DNA of 64,000 bases from Macrothele yani (taxonomy: Eukaryota; Arthropoda; Arachnida; Araneae; Macrothelidae), in assembly GCA_039090855.1 (NCBI GenBank), contig CM076991.1:73411349-73475348 (forward strand), given 5' to 3'. The notes below the pieces were generated by a model, which did no database searches, was not told the origin of the DNA, and saw only the letters and a program-made list of their open reading frames with translations. The position numbers and the translations under genes were made by a program. Of the stretch, positions 44,403-56,866 are shown one piece after another. Each line of letters begins with the position of its first letter. The stretch's first letter is position 1.

Positions 44403-47400
44403 ATGACAATCAGTGGCTTATATTCTGATGTGTCCAGGCATTTCAAACAAAAACACTGTCAACAAGCATCACCGAATTAATTTTCTTTACTAAAACAATC
44501 GAACTTAGCTATCAACTGCCATCAACAAAATCGCTAATTCCATGCTGTTTTCTGAGACTGACTCACATTTTCCTGCAAACAGCCTAAAGGAAGAAAACAC
44601 TTTATGACTGACAGTTTGGCTAATTGTCACAATGCAACTCAAGTCAGGTACCTGATTTTATAAGCAGGGTATACTCAGGCTTCCTTGTTCCACAGACGCC
44701 CGCAACTTTTCTTTGAGCCCCACTTTCTGATATTTAAGCAGTTAGAATATATAGCGGGTGCCAGCCTCTAGATTTCAGTGGACTTGGATAAACGTATATG
44801 AATTTTTCGGATTCACAGACTATTGATTTCAGGAATTTTCCTTTAATTTGATTAAAGAAATGCCAAAATTTTCCCTGCATGTGCTTAAAATGAAGTATGA
44901 GAAGTATGACCCTTTTAACAATAACAGAACTTTTAATGGATAACCCCACCCACACACTCGCACACATAACAGGTAACAAACGCACATGATTCTTGATGGG
45001 CGTCGATCAGTTCTACACGGTCTCATAACTTCAGTCTGAACATTTTGCATACCAACTCTTTGAAATTGTTTAGGTTGAGATGCAGACTCAGCATTCTACG
45101 GTGGAATTCCACTAACTATTCACTCTGCACATCTTTCAAATTAAATCACAAAATGTTACAATAAAAAACAATAGTCTTCCCTTCCTGATTAAATCTGCGT
45201 ACCCTCATCACAAAATGTTCATTAAAGCGATGAATAAAGAAGAAATGCACACTGTTAAAAATTCCAGTGAAATAAGTTGTTACTCGTGCGTCAAAGCTCA
45301 GTTTTCAGGGAGGTGGCCGCATTAATGTGGACGCACCAAGAGCGATATTTTTTGGCCGACGACACTCGCAAATTTCTCAGCGTTCATTAACATAAGTTAA
45401 CGGACGGAGTATAATTTGAAGAAAGAGTTTCGGGTTTCTAGTTGCGGTTGTTGTCCGTAAAAACACATGGAAATTTTTAAGAGTATATGCCGGTTTAAGC
45501 AGATTTCTGCAGGAACACTTTATGGTGGTGTTACACCGATATAGTGGTGCTAAAACATGAAGTTTTCAACTATATCCCAACTGTATTTCGGAATCGGTAG
45601 TTACGTAAGTTTGTTTATTTTCATGCTTGAGAGGCTTGTTTGTGATGTCCGGTTACCGGAAGCTGGCGCCAAATGGAAATGATTGATTTAAAGAGTATCT
45701 ACAAATATTTACGAAGCTAACGGTTTTGTAAGCTCTTAATTTGCTCTTTCCTTTCAACCTGAAAGATAAGAATCAGCTCGGCGTTGCCAGACAGATGCCT
45801 TAGAATAGATCATTTTTATTGTTTTGCTGTTTCCATTCCACTAAATTTCTTTCTTTTTTTTTCACTCTTCCGTCACGTCTCACGATTTTTTCAGCTGCCT
45901 CCATGGCTCGTTTAAGGGGCCTTTGAACTCGGATCTTTCCAGATCAGTTAAGAGTTAATTATCGAAAGGGACAAAATGTATATACACGCCACATGAGTAT
46001 ATTTGTCTCTTGTGCGTAGGCTGCCGCCGAACTTGCTGTGAGGGTTTTCAGTTGAAGCATGCCCCCTGGTGGTAGAGTGGTGTTGCCGTAATCTTGACCC
46101 GATGAGAATTAGCTAGTCTTGACATCGGAGGAGACATGGACGTTGTGAGAGTACGATTTGGACCCTCACACTTCTCTGGAGAGTTACTTTCTTCTAAACC
46201 AGAACAGTTGTGTCACTTGTTCTAGCCTCACGGTTTTCGTAAAGTGCCTTCTCCTACAGGAATAACAATCCGTTTTATAAACGCATGAATGCTTTCCCCA
46301 GCATACATCAATGAAATGTGCCTGTTTTGTCAAAGTTATGCGCAAGTTTGTTTTTTATCTACCCCTTCCCCATCTTGTGTACAACAAACTCTCTTTAATT
46401 TGAAGTTACTGACTTCAAGATGGGACAGAAACCGGACTACAGAATAAATAACAGACAGAAGTAGCTTTCTAGCAGCACTGCCATAGAAGATAAATTTCTC
46501 TTAAATTTACGTAGAATGTAATGCATTCCTACATCAAAAGTAAATGCAAAAAAATAAAAAACAAGTGAACAGAAAATGAAGGCAAATATAATTTTTGCTT
46601 CACCTGGAGAATTTTTACTATAACAATTGTCAGCTCCTTATTCACAAGTAACATTATACTTTTTGAATAAAGTTATACAAGTGACGATATTTGTGCCCTT
46701 TTCATTTTTCGTGATCCATGAGTTTGTCTTTTCCAGTTGCCTCAGATTCGTTTAAGTTGCATGCAGTCTATACGTTTCGTCACTATTCGATGGAGTCCGT
46801 AAATGAGAACCGCTGTGTATGTGTGCGCGCGCGCGTGTGTGTAAATTATTCAGGACCTTTAATGGATATCAGGTTTTGTTTTATTACTATTTTTAATAAT
46901 TCCAGTAAATGTAATCAAAACAGCATTTTGTGGGATAGCCCCAAGTTTTCACGAAACCTGCCTTAACTGAATGAAATCCGTTAACTTTTAGCATAACTGT
47001 TGACAGACGGAATCGAGTCTCGCACAGGCAGCAAATGTACGTTGAAACACGTGTAAAAGATATTAGACAAAGATTAAGATATTTGATCAGGTGATTTGAA
47101 TTGTATAGAACTTTGCGCACTCGCTTTATGCGAGTTTTTGCACACGGTTTATAGAAGTTTTTGCGAAACATAAAAGAAAGGTATCAGTTGATGAATGTTG
47201 ACCCTTTCATGCTCAGCGCACGGTGCAATACATTAGTGACGAAAAAACAAAGTGCATCCGTATACACAATGAAAGTGCCTTTAGATGTGATGCCAGATGT
47301 TAAAATAGGATTATGTGCCATTTCATTTCCCGATTTTATTAATCAGAAATATTTCAAGTTGTTTGCTGGGGTAAAAAATATATATGCATTTGAAAACTTC

Positions 47401-48240
47401 GCACTGAATATTTGGACGATATCTAAGCTTAGGCGTGCATAAAAGTTTACGTGTCACGAAGTCTACATTTGCAACCCCCAGGCAGCAGATGGGCTTCTTT
47501 GCGTATGTATTGGATTCACAAAAGAGCGAAACAATTCAAGATGATAAAGAAGAGCCACTTTAAAAATGTGCTTTACTAGATATTTCGAGCGAATAAGCAT
47601 TTCCCACTGCAGTTAAATTACTTTTTTTTTAATAATTAAGAAAAATCAATAACAACCTCATGTATTTATTTTCCTAGACATATTTTATAAAATTATGCAG
47701 TATACATAATTATACAGTTACGTAAGACTTCGGTGAATGTCATTAACCGAATTATTTGTAAACCACCTTATGTAATATAATTCGTTGTACATATGGTATT
47801 TTTGTTAGAGAAAATAAAATTATTTATTGAATCACATGCTGTGCTTCCTTTCATGTTCTGCAGAACACATCACGCTCTTTCAAAAAATGCGCTCACTTAG
47901 ACACACGTCGGGCAAAATGCTGAACATAGCAGGCATTCATCATTCCAATGTGCTCATTCTCAATACTCGTCAGTTTTCTTTCATTTGCTCACTATTTTAT
48001 GTGGATTTGTTTCTCTACAGTGAAATTGTAATAAAAAAATGTTAAGCGCGAACGTTCATACTGAGTGAAAGTGAGGATCACATCTGCTGTGTAGGATCAT
48101 CTGCTGTGATGATCGATCGCTGCTGTGTTTGCTGTGTGCAAACACAGCAGCGGATCAGGCAACTTATCGCAAGCTTGATCGAAGATGGGACAAGACGGCT
48201 GATTATATGATTTCATATCGAAACCAAATAATCGACCGGC
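44403..48240. other. Intergenic sequence
   Basis: No gene that I recognise. A GT/GC-rich microsatellite is at 46818-46842. Scattered open frames below 150 codons lack motifs. Confidence 0.45.
48118..48152. repeat. Palindrome, 15-bp arms, 5-nt loop
   Basis: Arms 48118-48132 and 48138-48152 (CGCTGCTGTGTTTGC and complement), next to GATC-rich short repeats. Confidence 0.9.
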
Positions 48241-48242
48241 CG

Positions 48243-48775
48243 TAACGTGACAACTGAATAACAGCTAGTAACGCGACAAGTGAATAACTCCTGGCCATAA
48301 CGTGACAACGGAATTACAGGTGGTAACGTGACAAGTGAATAACTCCTGGCCATAACGTGACAACTAAATAACTCCTGGCCATAACGTGACAACTAAATAA
48401 CTCCTGGCCATAACGTGACAAATGGCATAACAGGTGGTAACGTGACAAGTGAATAACTCCTGGCCATAACGTGACAACTAAATAACTCTTGGCCATAACG
48501 TGACAACTAAATAACTCCTGGCCAGAACGTGACAACGGAATTACAGGTGGTAACGTGACAAGTGAATAACTCCTGGCCAGAACGTGACAACGGAATCACA
48601 GGTGGTAACGTGACAAGTGAAATACTCCTGGCCATAACGTGACAACTAAATAACTCCTGGCCATAACGTGACAACTAAATAACTCCTGGCCATAACGTGA
48701 CAACTAAATAACTCCTGGCCATAATGTGACAACTAAATAACTCCTGTCCATAACGTGACAACTGAAGAACAGCTA
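48243..48775. repeat. Minisatellite, two interleaved unit types
   Basis: About 18 units sharing TAACGTGACAA. One type is 29 bp (CTCCTGGCCATAACGTGACA plus AACTAAATAA), the other about 26 bp (CAGGTGGTAACGTGACAAGT plus GAATAA). They occur in mixed order, with runs of the first type and A-B pairs, a simple higher-order structure. Confidence 0.95.
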
Positions 48776-49063
48776 GCGTCTGTAATTGATACCTATAGCT
48801 TACAATTTTCATCACTCTTGGAGGACGAAGTAAGGATGTCTTGAACGTTGAGAGGAGATAGTTGGATAGCTTGTGATCTATGATGAGCGGAAACCGTATG
48901 GTACCTTAATTCCAGAATAAGACAAACGTAACTCCAACTAGATTTGATTTTAGTTCCAGTTCCATAATTGACTAGCAAAGTTACCCAGCGTTGCCCGGGC
49001 TCAACAAAGAATGCCCGAATCGGCTACTGGGTCAGCGTTTTTCTGAGCTTTCTTAAAATGATA

Positions 49064-50445
49064 TGCAGTACTGTATGTGAAAATTGCAACACCCAGGAAG
49101 ATCGGCGCTATTCAAATGAAATTTATATCAAAGATTCCTCATGTTACAGAAGACTCCTGACTACATTTGTACAGCTGTACAAGATTCTTTCGCATCAAAA
49201 CTTAGTGTCGTGTGAAGCCACCTCGAGCAACAATAACAGCCTCCACATGGCGTGGCATTGGATGGAAGAAGTTTCTGATGTCCTGGAGAATAACCTGCCA
49301 AGCTGCTTCTATGTGAGACCAGAGTTCATTTGTGGTGATCGGCGGAGACGCTTGACGGAATCAGTCGGTTAGCTACCATGACGCAGACATGTTCGATCGG
49401 GACCATATTCAGCGAACGTGCAGGCTAGGAAAGAAGCAGTATCTGTCTTACATATTAGAGAGTGAGGTCTTCGACATTCCGGGCCACATGTGTCTTGCTA
49501 GAATATAGAGCCAGGACAACCCTGAAGGAAGGGTATCACCTTTGCCTCCAAAACATCCCTGATGTATCGCTGGCTGTCGAGGGATCCCTCAATTTATATC
49601 AGGCAAGATCAAAAATTCAACCTAATGGCGCCCCAGCCTATGACCTTCGGTGTTGGGCAGATATGACGCTGCAAGGTGCCGTTCACCACAATGTCTTCGA
49701 ACACGTATGCGGTCATCCTGGTGCATCAAGCTGAGTCGTGACTAGTAAAAAAAATGATTTGTTCTTGCCAATCAGTGCGTTAATGTCTGTGTTCGAGACC
49801 CCATTGCAGGCTGAGGCGTCTGTTGTTCAGGGTCAAAGAAATGCGCAGCAATGGGCTGCTATAGCGACTAGTCCTCTTAGAGAGACGACGTCGAAGTGTG
49901 ACTACGGTCAAAGCCTGACCGGTGACAGTGCTCACTGTTGCACTAACACCTTGGATGTCACTGTGCGATCGACCACTGCTATACGGTAGAGGTGTCTATC
50001 ATCCTGTGCCGTGCAATTTTGCGGTCCATTTCCCGGATTTCCCTGCGGCCACTTCCCATCTGTCCGCTGACGCCACGTTTCATCCCAACCGAGTGGCAAT
50101 TTCGCTGTAGGAAGATCCAGCTTCCCTCGTCCTAACTATCCTTCCTCGCTCGAAGTCCGCAAGTGTTCTTAACGCGACATTTGTCCACGACGGGGCATAG
50201 TGAGACACGAAAAACACTTTCGATTCAATGTCGGCTCTTCACTGATTGCAACATCTTGTTTGAGCCAGATATTTATACCAAAGAATGGACAGTTCAAAGG
50301 GCACTGCTCCGAAATCGCTTGCGCAGTTTCTCTGACATTTTAATCGTGTGCATGTTCCAACTTGTTGCACATATTCTTTAAGTTTCAAGCTAATATCAGC
50401 AGTCCTTCATGGTGTCGCAATTTTCACAAATTGTAGTGTACTGCA
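49064..50445 (-). mobile_element. Tc1-like transposon (family C), decayed
   Basis: Ends share TGCAGTAC and then TGTGAAAATTGC(A/G)ACACC in inverse orientation, with TA on both sides. The minus-strand interior shows scattered Tc1 transposase similarity (for example around 49200-49380 and 49600-49960) but no continuous frame. It directly abuts the next Tc1 element at 50450. Confidence 0.75.
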
Positions 50446-50596
50446 TATACACTGAACAGCAATTGAATTAGAGACAGCTAGCGTTTTGCAAATGTGGCGC
50501 TGTGAGCTGCCCTGTAAACGAAAACGACATGACGTATGCAGCGATCCGACAATATAAGGAGTGATGCGACGGGAATCAGTAAGAGTCGGACGCAGT

Positions 50597-51620
50597 ATGG
50601 GTAAGACGAAGGATCTAAGCGCATTTGATCGTGGGCAAATTGTCGGGACCCGACGAATGGGTCACTCCATCTCGGAAGTCGTGCAGGCACTAGGATTTTC
50701 ACGAGCCATTGTGTCACGGGTGCACCGTGAGTACATCGAATCCGGTAAACCCATCCCTGCAAGGGCCAACTGCCGTGGCCCTTGCCGTGGCCAATGCGAG
50801 ATAGCCGACGATGAGCTGGGTCATCGTCGGCTATCTCGCATTGTAACAGCGGATAGACTGGCCACAATACAAGAAATCACTCGGCAATTTAACGCTGGTT
50901 CAGAAAAACGTGTAAGCAGCCACACCATCCAGAACCATCTCCTCGCTATGGGATACAGAAGCCATCGTCCCACGAGGGTACCGCTGCTGACTGCACATCA
51001 CAGGGTACAAAGATTAGCATGGGCTCGGGAACATCGCCACTGAGCGCTAGACATGTGGAAAAATGTTGTCTGGACTGATGAGTCGAGATTCACGTTGGTA
51101 CATGAGGATGGCAGGATACGAGTACGGCGCAAACCACATGAAGCGATGGATCCTTCTTGCCAGCAGGGTACTATTCAAGTTGCTGGGGGTGGCATTCTCG
51201 TCTGGGGACTTAAATGGGTCCCCTGGTACGTGTGACATCGTCCCTCACAGGTCAACGTTACCGGGATATCCTGGACGACCATTTGCTCCTGTTTGTGCGT
51301 CTTCAACATCCCACTGGGGACCTCATTTCCTGCAACAAGACAATGCACAGTGCCATCGCTCCCGAATTGTATCCGAATGGTTGGATGAACACTCCACCGA
51401 CGTGACCTCGCTTCCTTGGCCAGCTAGGTCACCTGACCTCAATCCCATCGAGAGAGATGTTCGAGGCTCTGACCCCCTCCATCAAATCTTCGTGAACTGT
51501 GGGAATTTGTTCAGGGGTCGTGGATCCGTATGGCTTCCCAACGCTTACGGTGCCTTGTCGAGTCCATGCCGCAACGAATCGCTGCCGTCATCAGGGCGAA
51601 AGGTGGAGCTACTCTGTACT
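50597..51620 (+). pseudogene. Tc1-like transposase, family A copy 1
   Basis: Starts MGKTKDLSAFDRGQIVGTRR with an HTH (ISEVVQALGFSRAIVSRV), a second HTH (KRVSSHTIQNHLLAMGYRSH), WTDESRFTLVHEDGRIRV (first D), a LQQDNAQCHRSRIV-type segment near 51340 (second D) and SPDLNPIE near 51432 (E). Lesions: a stop TGA at 51041-51043 replacing the Trp of HRHW, shifts near 51215, and a 35-bp deletion after NPIE compared with the 57.9 kb copy. A snap-back palindrome at 50792-50843 alters the linker between the HTHs. Confidence 0.85.
50792..50843. repeat. Perfect palindrome, 23-bp arms, 6-nt loop
   Basis: Arms 50792-50814 and 50821-50843. The homologous part of the copy at 57.9 kb (about 58231-58290) has only the right-arm sequence. 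Confidence 0.96.
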
Positions 51621-51702
51621 AAACAGGTATCTCTAATTCAATTGCTCTCCAGTGTATGTTCCAGCAATTAAAAGAACAGGATTATATATATATATATTAT
51701 AT

Positions 51703-51742
51703 ATGTTAACAGACAAGCCAGTGCTGGCTTGTCTGTTAACAT
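51703..51742. repeat. Perfect palindrome, 19-bp arms, 2-nt loop
   Basis: Arms 51703-51721 and 51724-51742 next to a TA microsatellite and just outside the Tc1 element. Confidence 0.95.
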
Positions 51743-52180
51743 TTTTGCGGGTTTTAACTCTTTCTTTTCTTTGTAACTTTGCGCGTCTTTTGGGGTACCT
51801 AGGAACAGAAGATGGCTAAGCTTGTTCCTTTTCTATGCGCTGTATTTTCAAAGTAGTTAAGTTCTTAATGACTAATTAATTATGCACTTAAAGCACTGCT
51901 GAAATTCTTTGTACATATTGCAACTAACTGTTTAAGTCATATAACTTTCACAAAGTTTTCTTTAGTTAATTATTGTCTTTAACTTATTCTCGTTTTCGTG
52001 CTGTCATAAGTTGTAGAGTAGGGGGTTTTAGACTCAAGTTTTCTTTCAAAAATCTGTTTTTTAAAAATTAATATTTCCTTTTTAATTGCAATGTAAAAAT
52101 TTGGATTTCTTTTGCATTGATTTTCAGGTTTAAATTCTCTCTCAAACGAACTTGGCATTTCGTTATAGCTGAAAATTATT
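51743..52180. other. AT-rich spacer
   Basis: No gene seen. Confidence 0.6.
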
Positions 52181-52770
52181 TCTAATTATTATGTCACTCT
52201 CACAGCTTGAGTTCTCTTTAATCTTCTTCTCTCTGTTTAATAGTAACAGATGAAGAGCATGGGTCGGGCCAGGAAGGTTAATGGATGCAAGCGAAATTGT
52301 TAACTACCGCTAGGTCATACAACTCTGCGGAGGACATGACATATATATATTTTTTAAAACTATTTTAGGTGGGAATGTTACTTGCATCTATGGCCTTGCA
52401 GAAACCCATTTCCAACTAGGTCTTTGTGGAAGTGAGAAAATGCAGAGTTTTTGCTGGTCCTTGATAAAGCCAAGGCTCAGTATTCTCGACACCTTCTACA
52501 TTCAGTTGTTTTATATTATTTTTTTATCTTTTCTCCTTTTACTCACACCGGTAGATACATAACCTTTTCTATGTTGTACTTGGTGTGAGTCAAAATTATA
52601 TATGTATTATTTTGCTTAGGTATCTTCTTAATAGAATGTGAATTCTGAATTTTCAAAACTGCTGCGTCGCGCGTTTTGATCTTCAGGTTATTTTGCAACT
52701 TTCGTTTTAAATTCTAAAGTTTTTCCTTAGTCTTCAGTTTTGCTCTTAAGTATATATATATATATATATA
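52181..52770 (+). repeat. Dispersed repeat unit A, copy 1, ending in TA microsatellite
   Basis: About 95% identical to 56410-56998 in the same orientation, and contains the GGGTTTCTGC/GGCTTTATC block (reverse orientation) at 52421-52487. Both copies end in a (TA)n run. The RTE element follows directly. Confidence 0.92.
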
Positions 52771-55700
52771 GGGATGTAAGGTCAGGTGATGCGTAACATC
52801 ACAGCCTCTCCTTGACAAATGTCAACCCCGCCTTCTTGTGGTGCATCCTGTTCCCACTAAAGGGGCTCTGACGACCGCCAATAGCGGTATAACTATACCA
52901 TCGGGATTAGAGGAAATGATATCCCACACTCACCAACCCGCTTGGCCAGCGTGGTGAGTTATGGCCAAACCCCTCCAAAATGACTCCACAACTTAAATCT
53001 TGGCCCTCAGTCTCCGGCAGCTGGAATGTACCTGGCCAAGGCAGCGGCCAGTGCGACATGAAGGCAGAGGGTGCTAAGAATCCCCGGAGGACCGGACTAG
53101 GCTGCCATCTGATGCTGACCTTGGCAACGTACAATGGACGCTCCCTATCTTCTGATTCAAGGCTTCTTGAATTGGAAGAGGAACTGCAAAGGATCAAGTG
53201 GGACATCGTGGGGCTAAGTGAGGTAAGGAGAAAAGGAGAAGATCTCATCGAACTGAAAAGTGGACATCTCTTCTATTATCGTGGGAAAGATACTGGCAGA
53301 ACTAGTGGTGTTGGATTTATAATAAACAAGAAACTGAAGAATAAAGTTGTAGAAGTTGAAAGTTCCTCTGACAGAGCTGCACGGCTTGTTATCCAACTCT
53401 CGAAAAGATACCAGGCTCAGATTATTCAAACTTATGCACCCACCACAAGTCATCCTGAAGAAGAAATTGAAGAATTTTATGAGGAAATTTGTCATCTAAA
53501 TAATAAAGGTAAGCAGCACTTGAAAATAATTATGGGAGATTTCAATGCAAAAATAGGGCAACGGCAACAGAATGAAACTTCAGTAGGTAAATTCGGTCAA
53601 GGCAACAGAAACCAGCGTGGCAATACTCTCGTTGAGTTTGCAGATTCAGAAGGGTTTTTCATCTTGAACTCCTTCTTCAAGAAAAAGCCACACAGGAAAT
53701 GGACATGGAAACATCCAAATGGCACGACAAGTGAAATTGATTTTATTATGTGTAACAAAAAATTCGTCATAGAAGACTGCAGTGTGCTAAACAAGTTCAA
53801 CACAGGTAGTGACCATAGATTGGTGAGATGTAAGATGCACCTCAACACTAAACTTGAACGTGGCAAGCTCATAAGACAAACAAAATCTATTGACATAACC
53901 AACCTTAAAAAACACCATAATACCTTCAAGTTGGAACTGAAGAACAGGTTCTCTGCTTTAGAAGGCCTAACATCGGAAGAAGTGGACATCTCTGAAGTTA
54001 ATAGAAAAGTAACCAAAGCTCTTATGGAAACAGCAACAAAATTAGCTGGGTCTAAGAACAAGTTGCATGTAAATAAATTATCAGGAAAAACGAAAATGTT
54101 GATGCAAAAAAGAAGAGAGATGAGGACAACTAAAGAAGATGTGACTTCCAAAGTGGAATATATAGAGCTATGCAAGACAGTACGAAAAAGTATCACTGAA
54201 GACGTAAGAAAATTCAACTGTGAACTAGTGAGGAAAGCAATTGAAAACAACCAAAGCCTAAAGATAGCAAAGGGACATCTCAGAAAGGGAAGAAAACAGA
54301 TTATGGCACTGCGAAAAGAAGATGGTTCTGTAACAAGAAATAGATGCGAAATTTTGACAAGAGTGAAAGATTTCTACTCCAAATTATATGAAAGGGATGA
54401 TACATGCACTCCAGACATCATGAAAGATACCAGTACCAGAGTTCCTCCAGTCCTTCCAGTAGAAGTTGCACATGCAATCAAGAACATGAAGCGGGGAAAA
54501 GCTCCAGGAGAAGATGGAATTACTGTAGACATCATACAAGAAGCAAGTGGAGAAATCGAAACAGTACTCGCCCAAATTTTCACTCGATGCCTTAATGAAG
54601 CAAAGATTCCTGAGGATTGGAACACCGCTACAATGATCCTGCTACATAAAAAAGGTGACATTGAGGATCTCGGAAACTACAGACCTATCAGCCTCCTATC
54701 AGTAGTTTATAAAATCTTCACTAAAGTTCTTTCACACCGCTTGAAGGTAACACTGACATGGCTCAACCGAGAGAACAAGCTGGATTCAGGAGTGGCTACA
54801 GCACAATAGATCATATCCATGTGCTGAGAGAACTAATTGAAAGAGCGAGGGAATATGAACTTCCATTGTGCATGGCTTTTATCGATTATGAAAAAGCCTT
54901 TGATTCGGTGAAACCATCAGCAGTTACAATGGCTCTGAAAACCTGCGGTATTGAAGATGCATACATTAATATTATTAATAACATCTATGAAAATGCAAGT
55001 GAAAAGATTAGGCTGTTTGAAAATACAACACACATAAAAATTGGAAAGGGAGTGAGACAAGGTGACACCATATCTCCGAAGCTCTTTAATGCCACATTGG
55101 AGGGTGTTTTTCAGTCACTGAGCTGGGAAAACAAGGGGATAAAGATTAATGGAGATTATCTAACCCACCTTCGTTTTGCTGATGACATAGTCATTTTTGC
55201 AACTACCCCATCAGTGCTACAGAGTATGATCCAGGAACTTGCTGACAAGAGTAAAGAAGTGGGATTAAAAATGAACTTTCAGAAGACAAAAGTGATGTTC
55301 AATGCTTTTACAAGAAATGAAGATTTATCGATTGATGGAGAAAAGCTGGAGATAACAGACACGTACGTTTATCTTGGACAGCAGATATCAAGTGAGGGTC
55401 ACATTGATGAAGAAATTAATCGGCGTACAAAACTTGCCTGGAGAGCTTTTGGAAGAAACAGCATAATTTTCAAGAGCAATATGTCATTATGTCTTAAAAG
55501 AAAAGTGTTTGATCAATGCATCCTTCCAGTGCTTACGTATGGTGCAGAGACGTGGACCTTAACTAAAAGAGACATACAAAGGCTGCAGACAACTCAAAGC
55601 AGCATGGAGAGGTGCATACTTGGTGTAACCAGGAGAGATAAGAAGAGGAACTCGTGGATCCGAAAAATGACAAGAGTGGAAGACATCATGATCAGAGTTA

Positions 55701-55960
55701 AATCCCTGAAATGGCAATGGGCTGGACATACTGCCAGAAGGACAGACCATTGATGGACAGCCGAAATTTTAGATTGGATTCCAAGGGACAGGAAAAGACC
55801 CAGAAGAAGACCACATGGGAGATGGGTGGATGAAATTCGAAAGTATGCAGGGGTGACATGGAGGAGACTGGCACAAGACAGACCGTTGTTGAGGAAACTT
55901 GGGGAGACCTTCGTCCAGCAGTGGATTGATAATGGTTGACAATGATGATGATGATGATGA
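52771..55960 (+). mobile_element. RTE non-LTR retrotransposon, nearly complete
   Basis: Full-length looking copy: a 5' UTR of about 200 bp, an endonuclease-RT ORF and a short 3' end with a GAT microsatellite, the standard RTE tail. It sits in a TA microsatellite. Truncated relatives are at 27335 (+), 3720 (+) and 3902 (-). No poly-A and no obvious target duplication, because both flanks are TA repeats. Confidence 0.95.
52980..55940 (+). pseudogene. RTE endonuclease-reverse transcriptase, one frameshift and one stop
   Basis: Target-primed retrotransposition enzyme. The APE-type endonuclease shows LATYNGRSLSS, GLSEVRRKGEDL, IIQTYAPTT, IIMGDFNAKIGQ and GSDHRLVRCKM (catalytic E, D, N, D, H set). 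The RT shows HKKGDIEDLGNYRPISLL, QAGFRSGYSTIDHI, AFIDYEKAFDSV, GVRQGDTISPKLFN and LRFADDIVIFA (FADD). The C-terminus runs KSLKWQWAGHTARRTDH and a tail RKRPRRRPHGRWVDEIRKYA. A one-base deletion near 54755 (the truncated copy has the extra G) breaks the frame, and TGA at 55751-55753 stands where the 28.8 kb copy has AGA. The ATG at 52980 is the first in frame; the conserved part starts about 50 codons later. Confidence 0.92.
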
Positions 55961-55981
55961 TATATATATATATATATATAT

Positions 55982-56866
55982 ATTCTATAAAGAAGATACC
56001 TAAGCAAAAAAAATACATATATAATTTTGACTCACACCTAGTACAACATAGAAAAGGTTATGTATCTACCTGTGTGAGTAAAAGGAGAAAAGATAAAAAA
56101 ATAAAATAAAACAACTGAATGTAGAAGGTGTCGAGAATACTGAGCCTTGGCTTTATCAAGGACCAGCAAAAACTCTGCATTTTCTCACTTCCACAAAGAC
56201 CTAGTTGGAAATGGGTTTCTGCAAGGCCATAGATGCAAGTAACATTCCCACCTAAAATAGTTTAACAAATATATATATGTCATGTCCTCCGTAGAGTTGC
56301 ATGACCTAGCACTAGTTAACAATTTCGCTTGCATCCATTAACCTTCCTGGCCCGACCCATGCTCTTCATCTGTTACTATTAAACAGAGAGAAGAAGATTA
56401 AAGAGAACTTCTAATTATTATGTCACTCTCACAGCTTGAGTTCTCTTTAATCTTCTTCTCTCTGTTTAATAGTAACAGATGAAGAGCATGGGTCGGGCCA
56501 GGAAGGTTAATGGATGCAAGCGAAATTGTTAACTAGTGCTAGGTCATGCAACTCTACGGAGGACATGACATATATATATTTGTTAAACTATTTTAGGTGG
56601 GAATGTTACTTGCATCTATGGCCTTGCAGAAACCCATTTCCAACTAGGTCTTTGTGGAAGTGAGAAAATGCAGAGTTTTTGCTGGTCCTTGATAAAGCCA
56701 AGGCTCAGTATTCTCGACACCTTCTACATTCAGTTGTTTTATTTTATTTTTTTATCTTTTTCTCCTTTTACTCACACAGGTAGATACATAACCTTTTCTA
56801 TGTTGTACTAGGTGTGAGTCAAAATTATATATGTATTTTTTTGCTTAGGTATCTTCTTTATAGAAT
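55982..56866. repeat. Large palindrome, 428-bp arms, 29-nt loop
   Basis: Left arm 55982-56409 and right arm 56439-56866 are almost perfect complements and exactly equal in length; the differences I see are one-base changes in T-runs. The right arm is part of repeat unit A copy 2. The left arm is attached to the RTE tail through a TA microsatellite. Confidence 0.95.

Larger units (their letters stand above)
50450..51654 (+). mobile_element. Tc1-like transposon (family A), copy 1
   Basis: Inverted ends CACTGAACAGCAATTGAATT and CACTGGAGAGCAATTGAATT, flanked by TA. Same family as 57913-59165 and the fragment at 44163. Confidence 0.93.

Noticed and set aside
47161..47442. 93-codon open frame as a host gene
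   Set aside because: No family resemblance and an alternative-start frame; treated as chance.
52907..54661. Long minus-strand reading frames
   Set aside because: They are antisense shadows of the RTE endonuclease-RT ORF.
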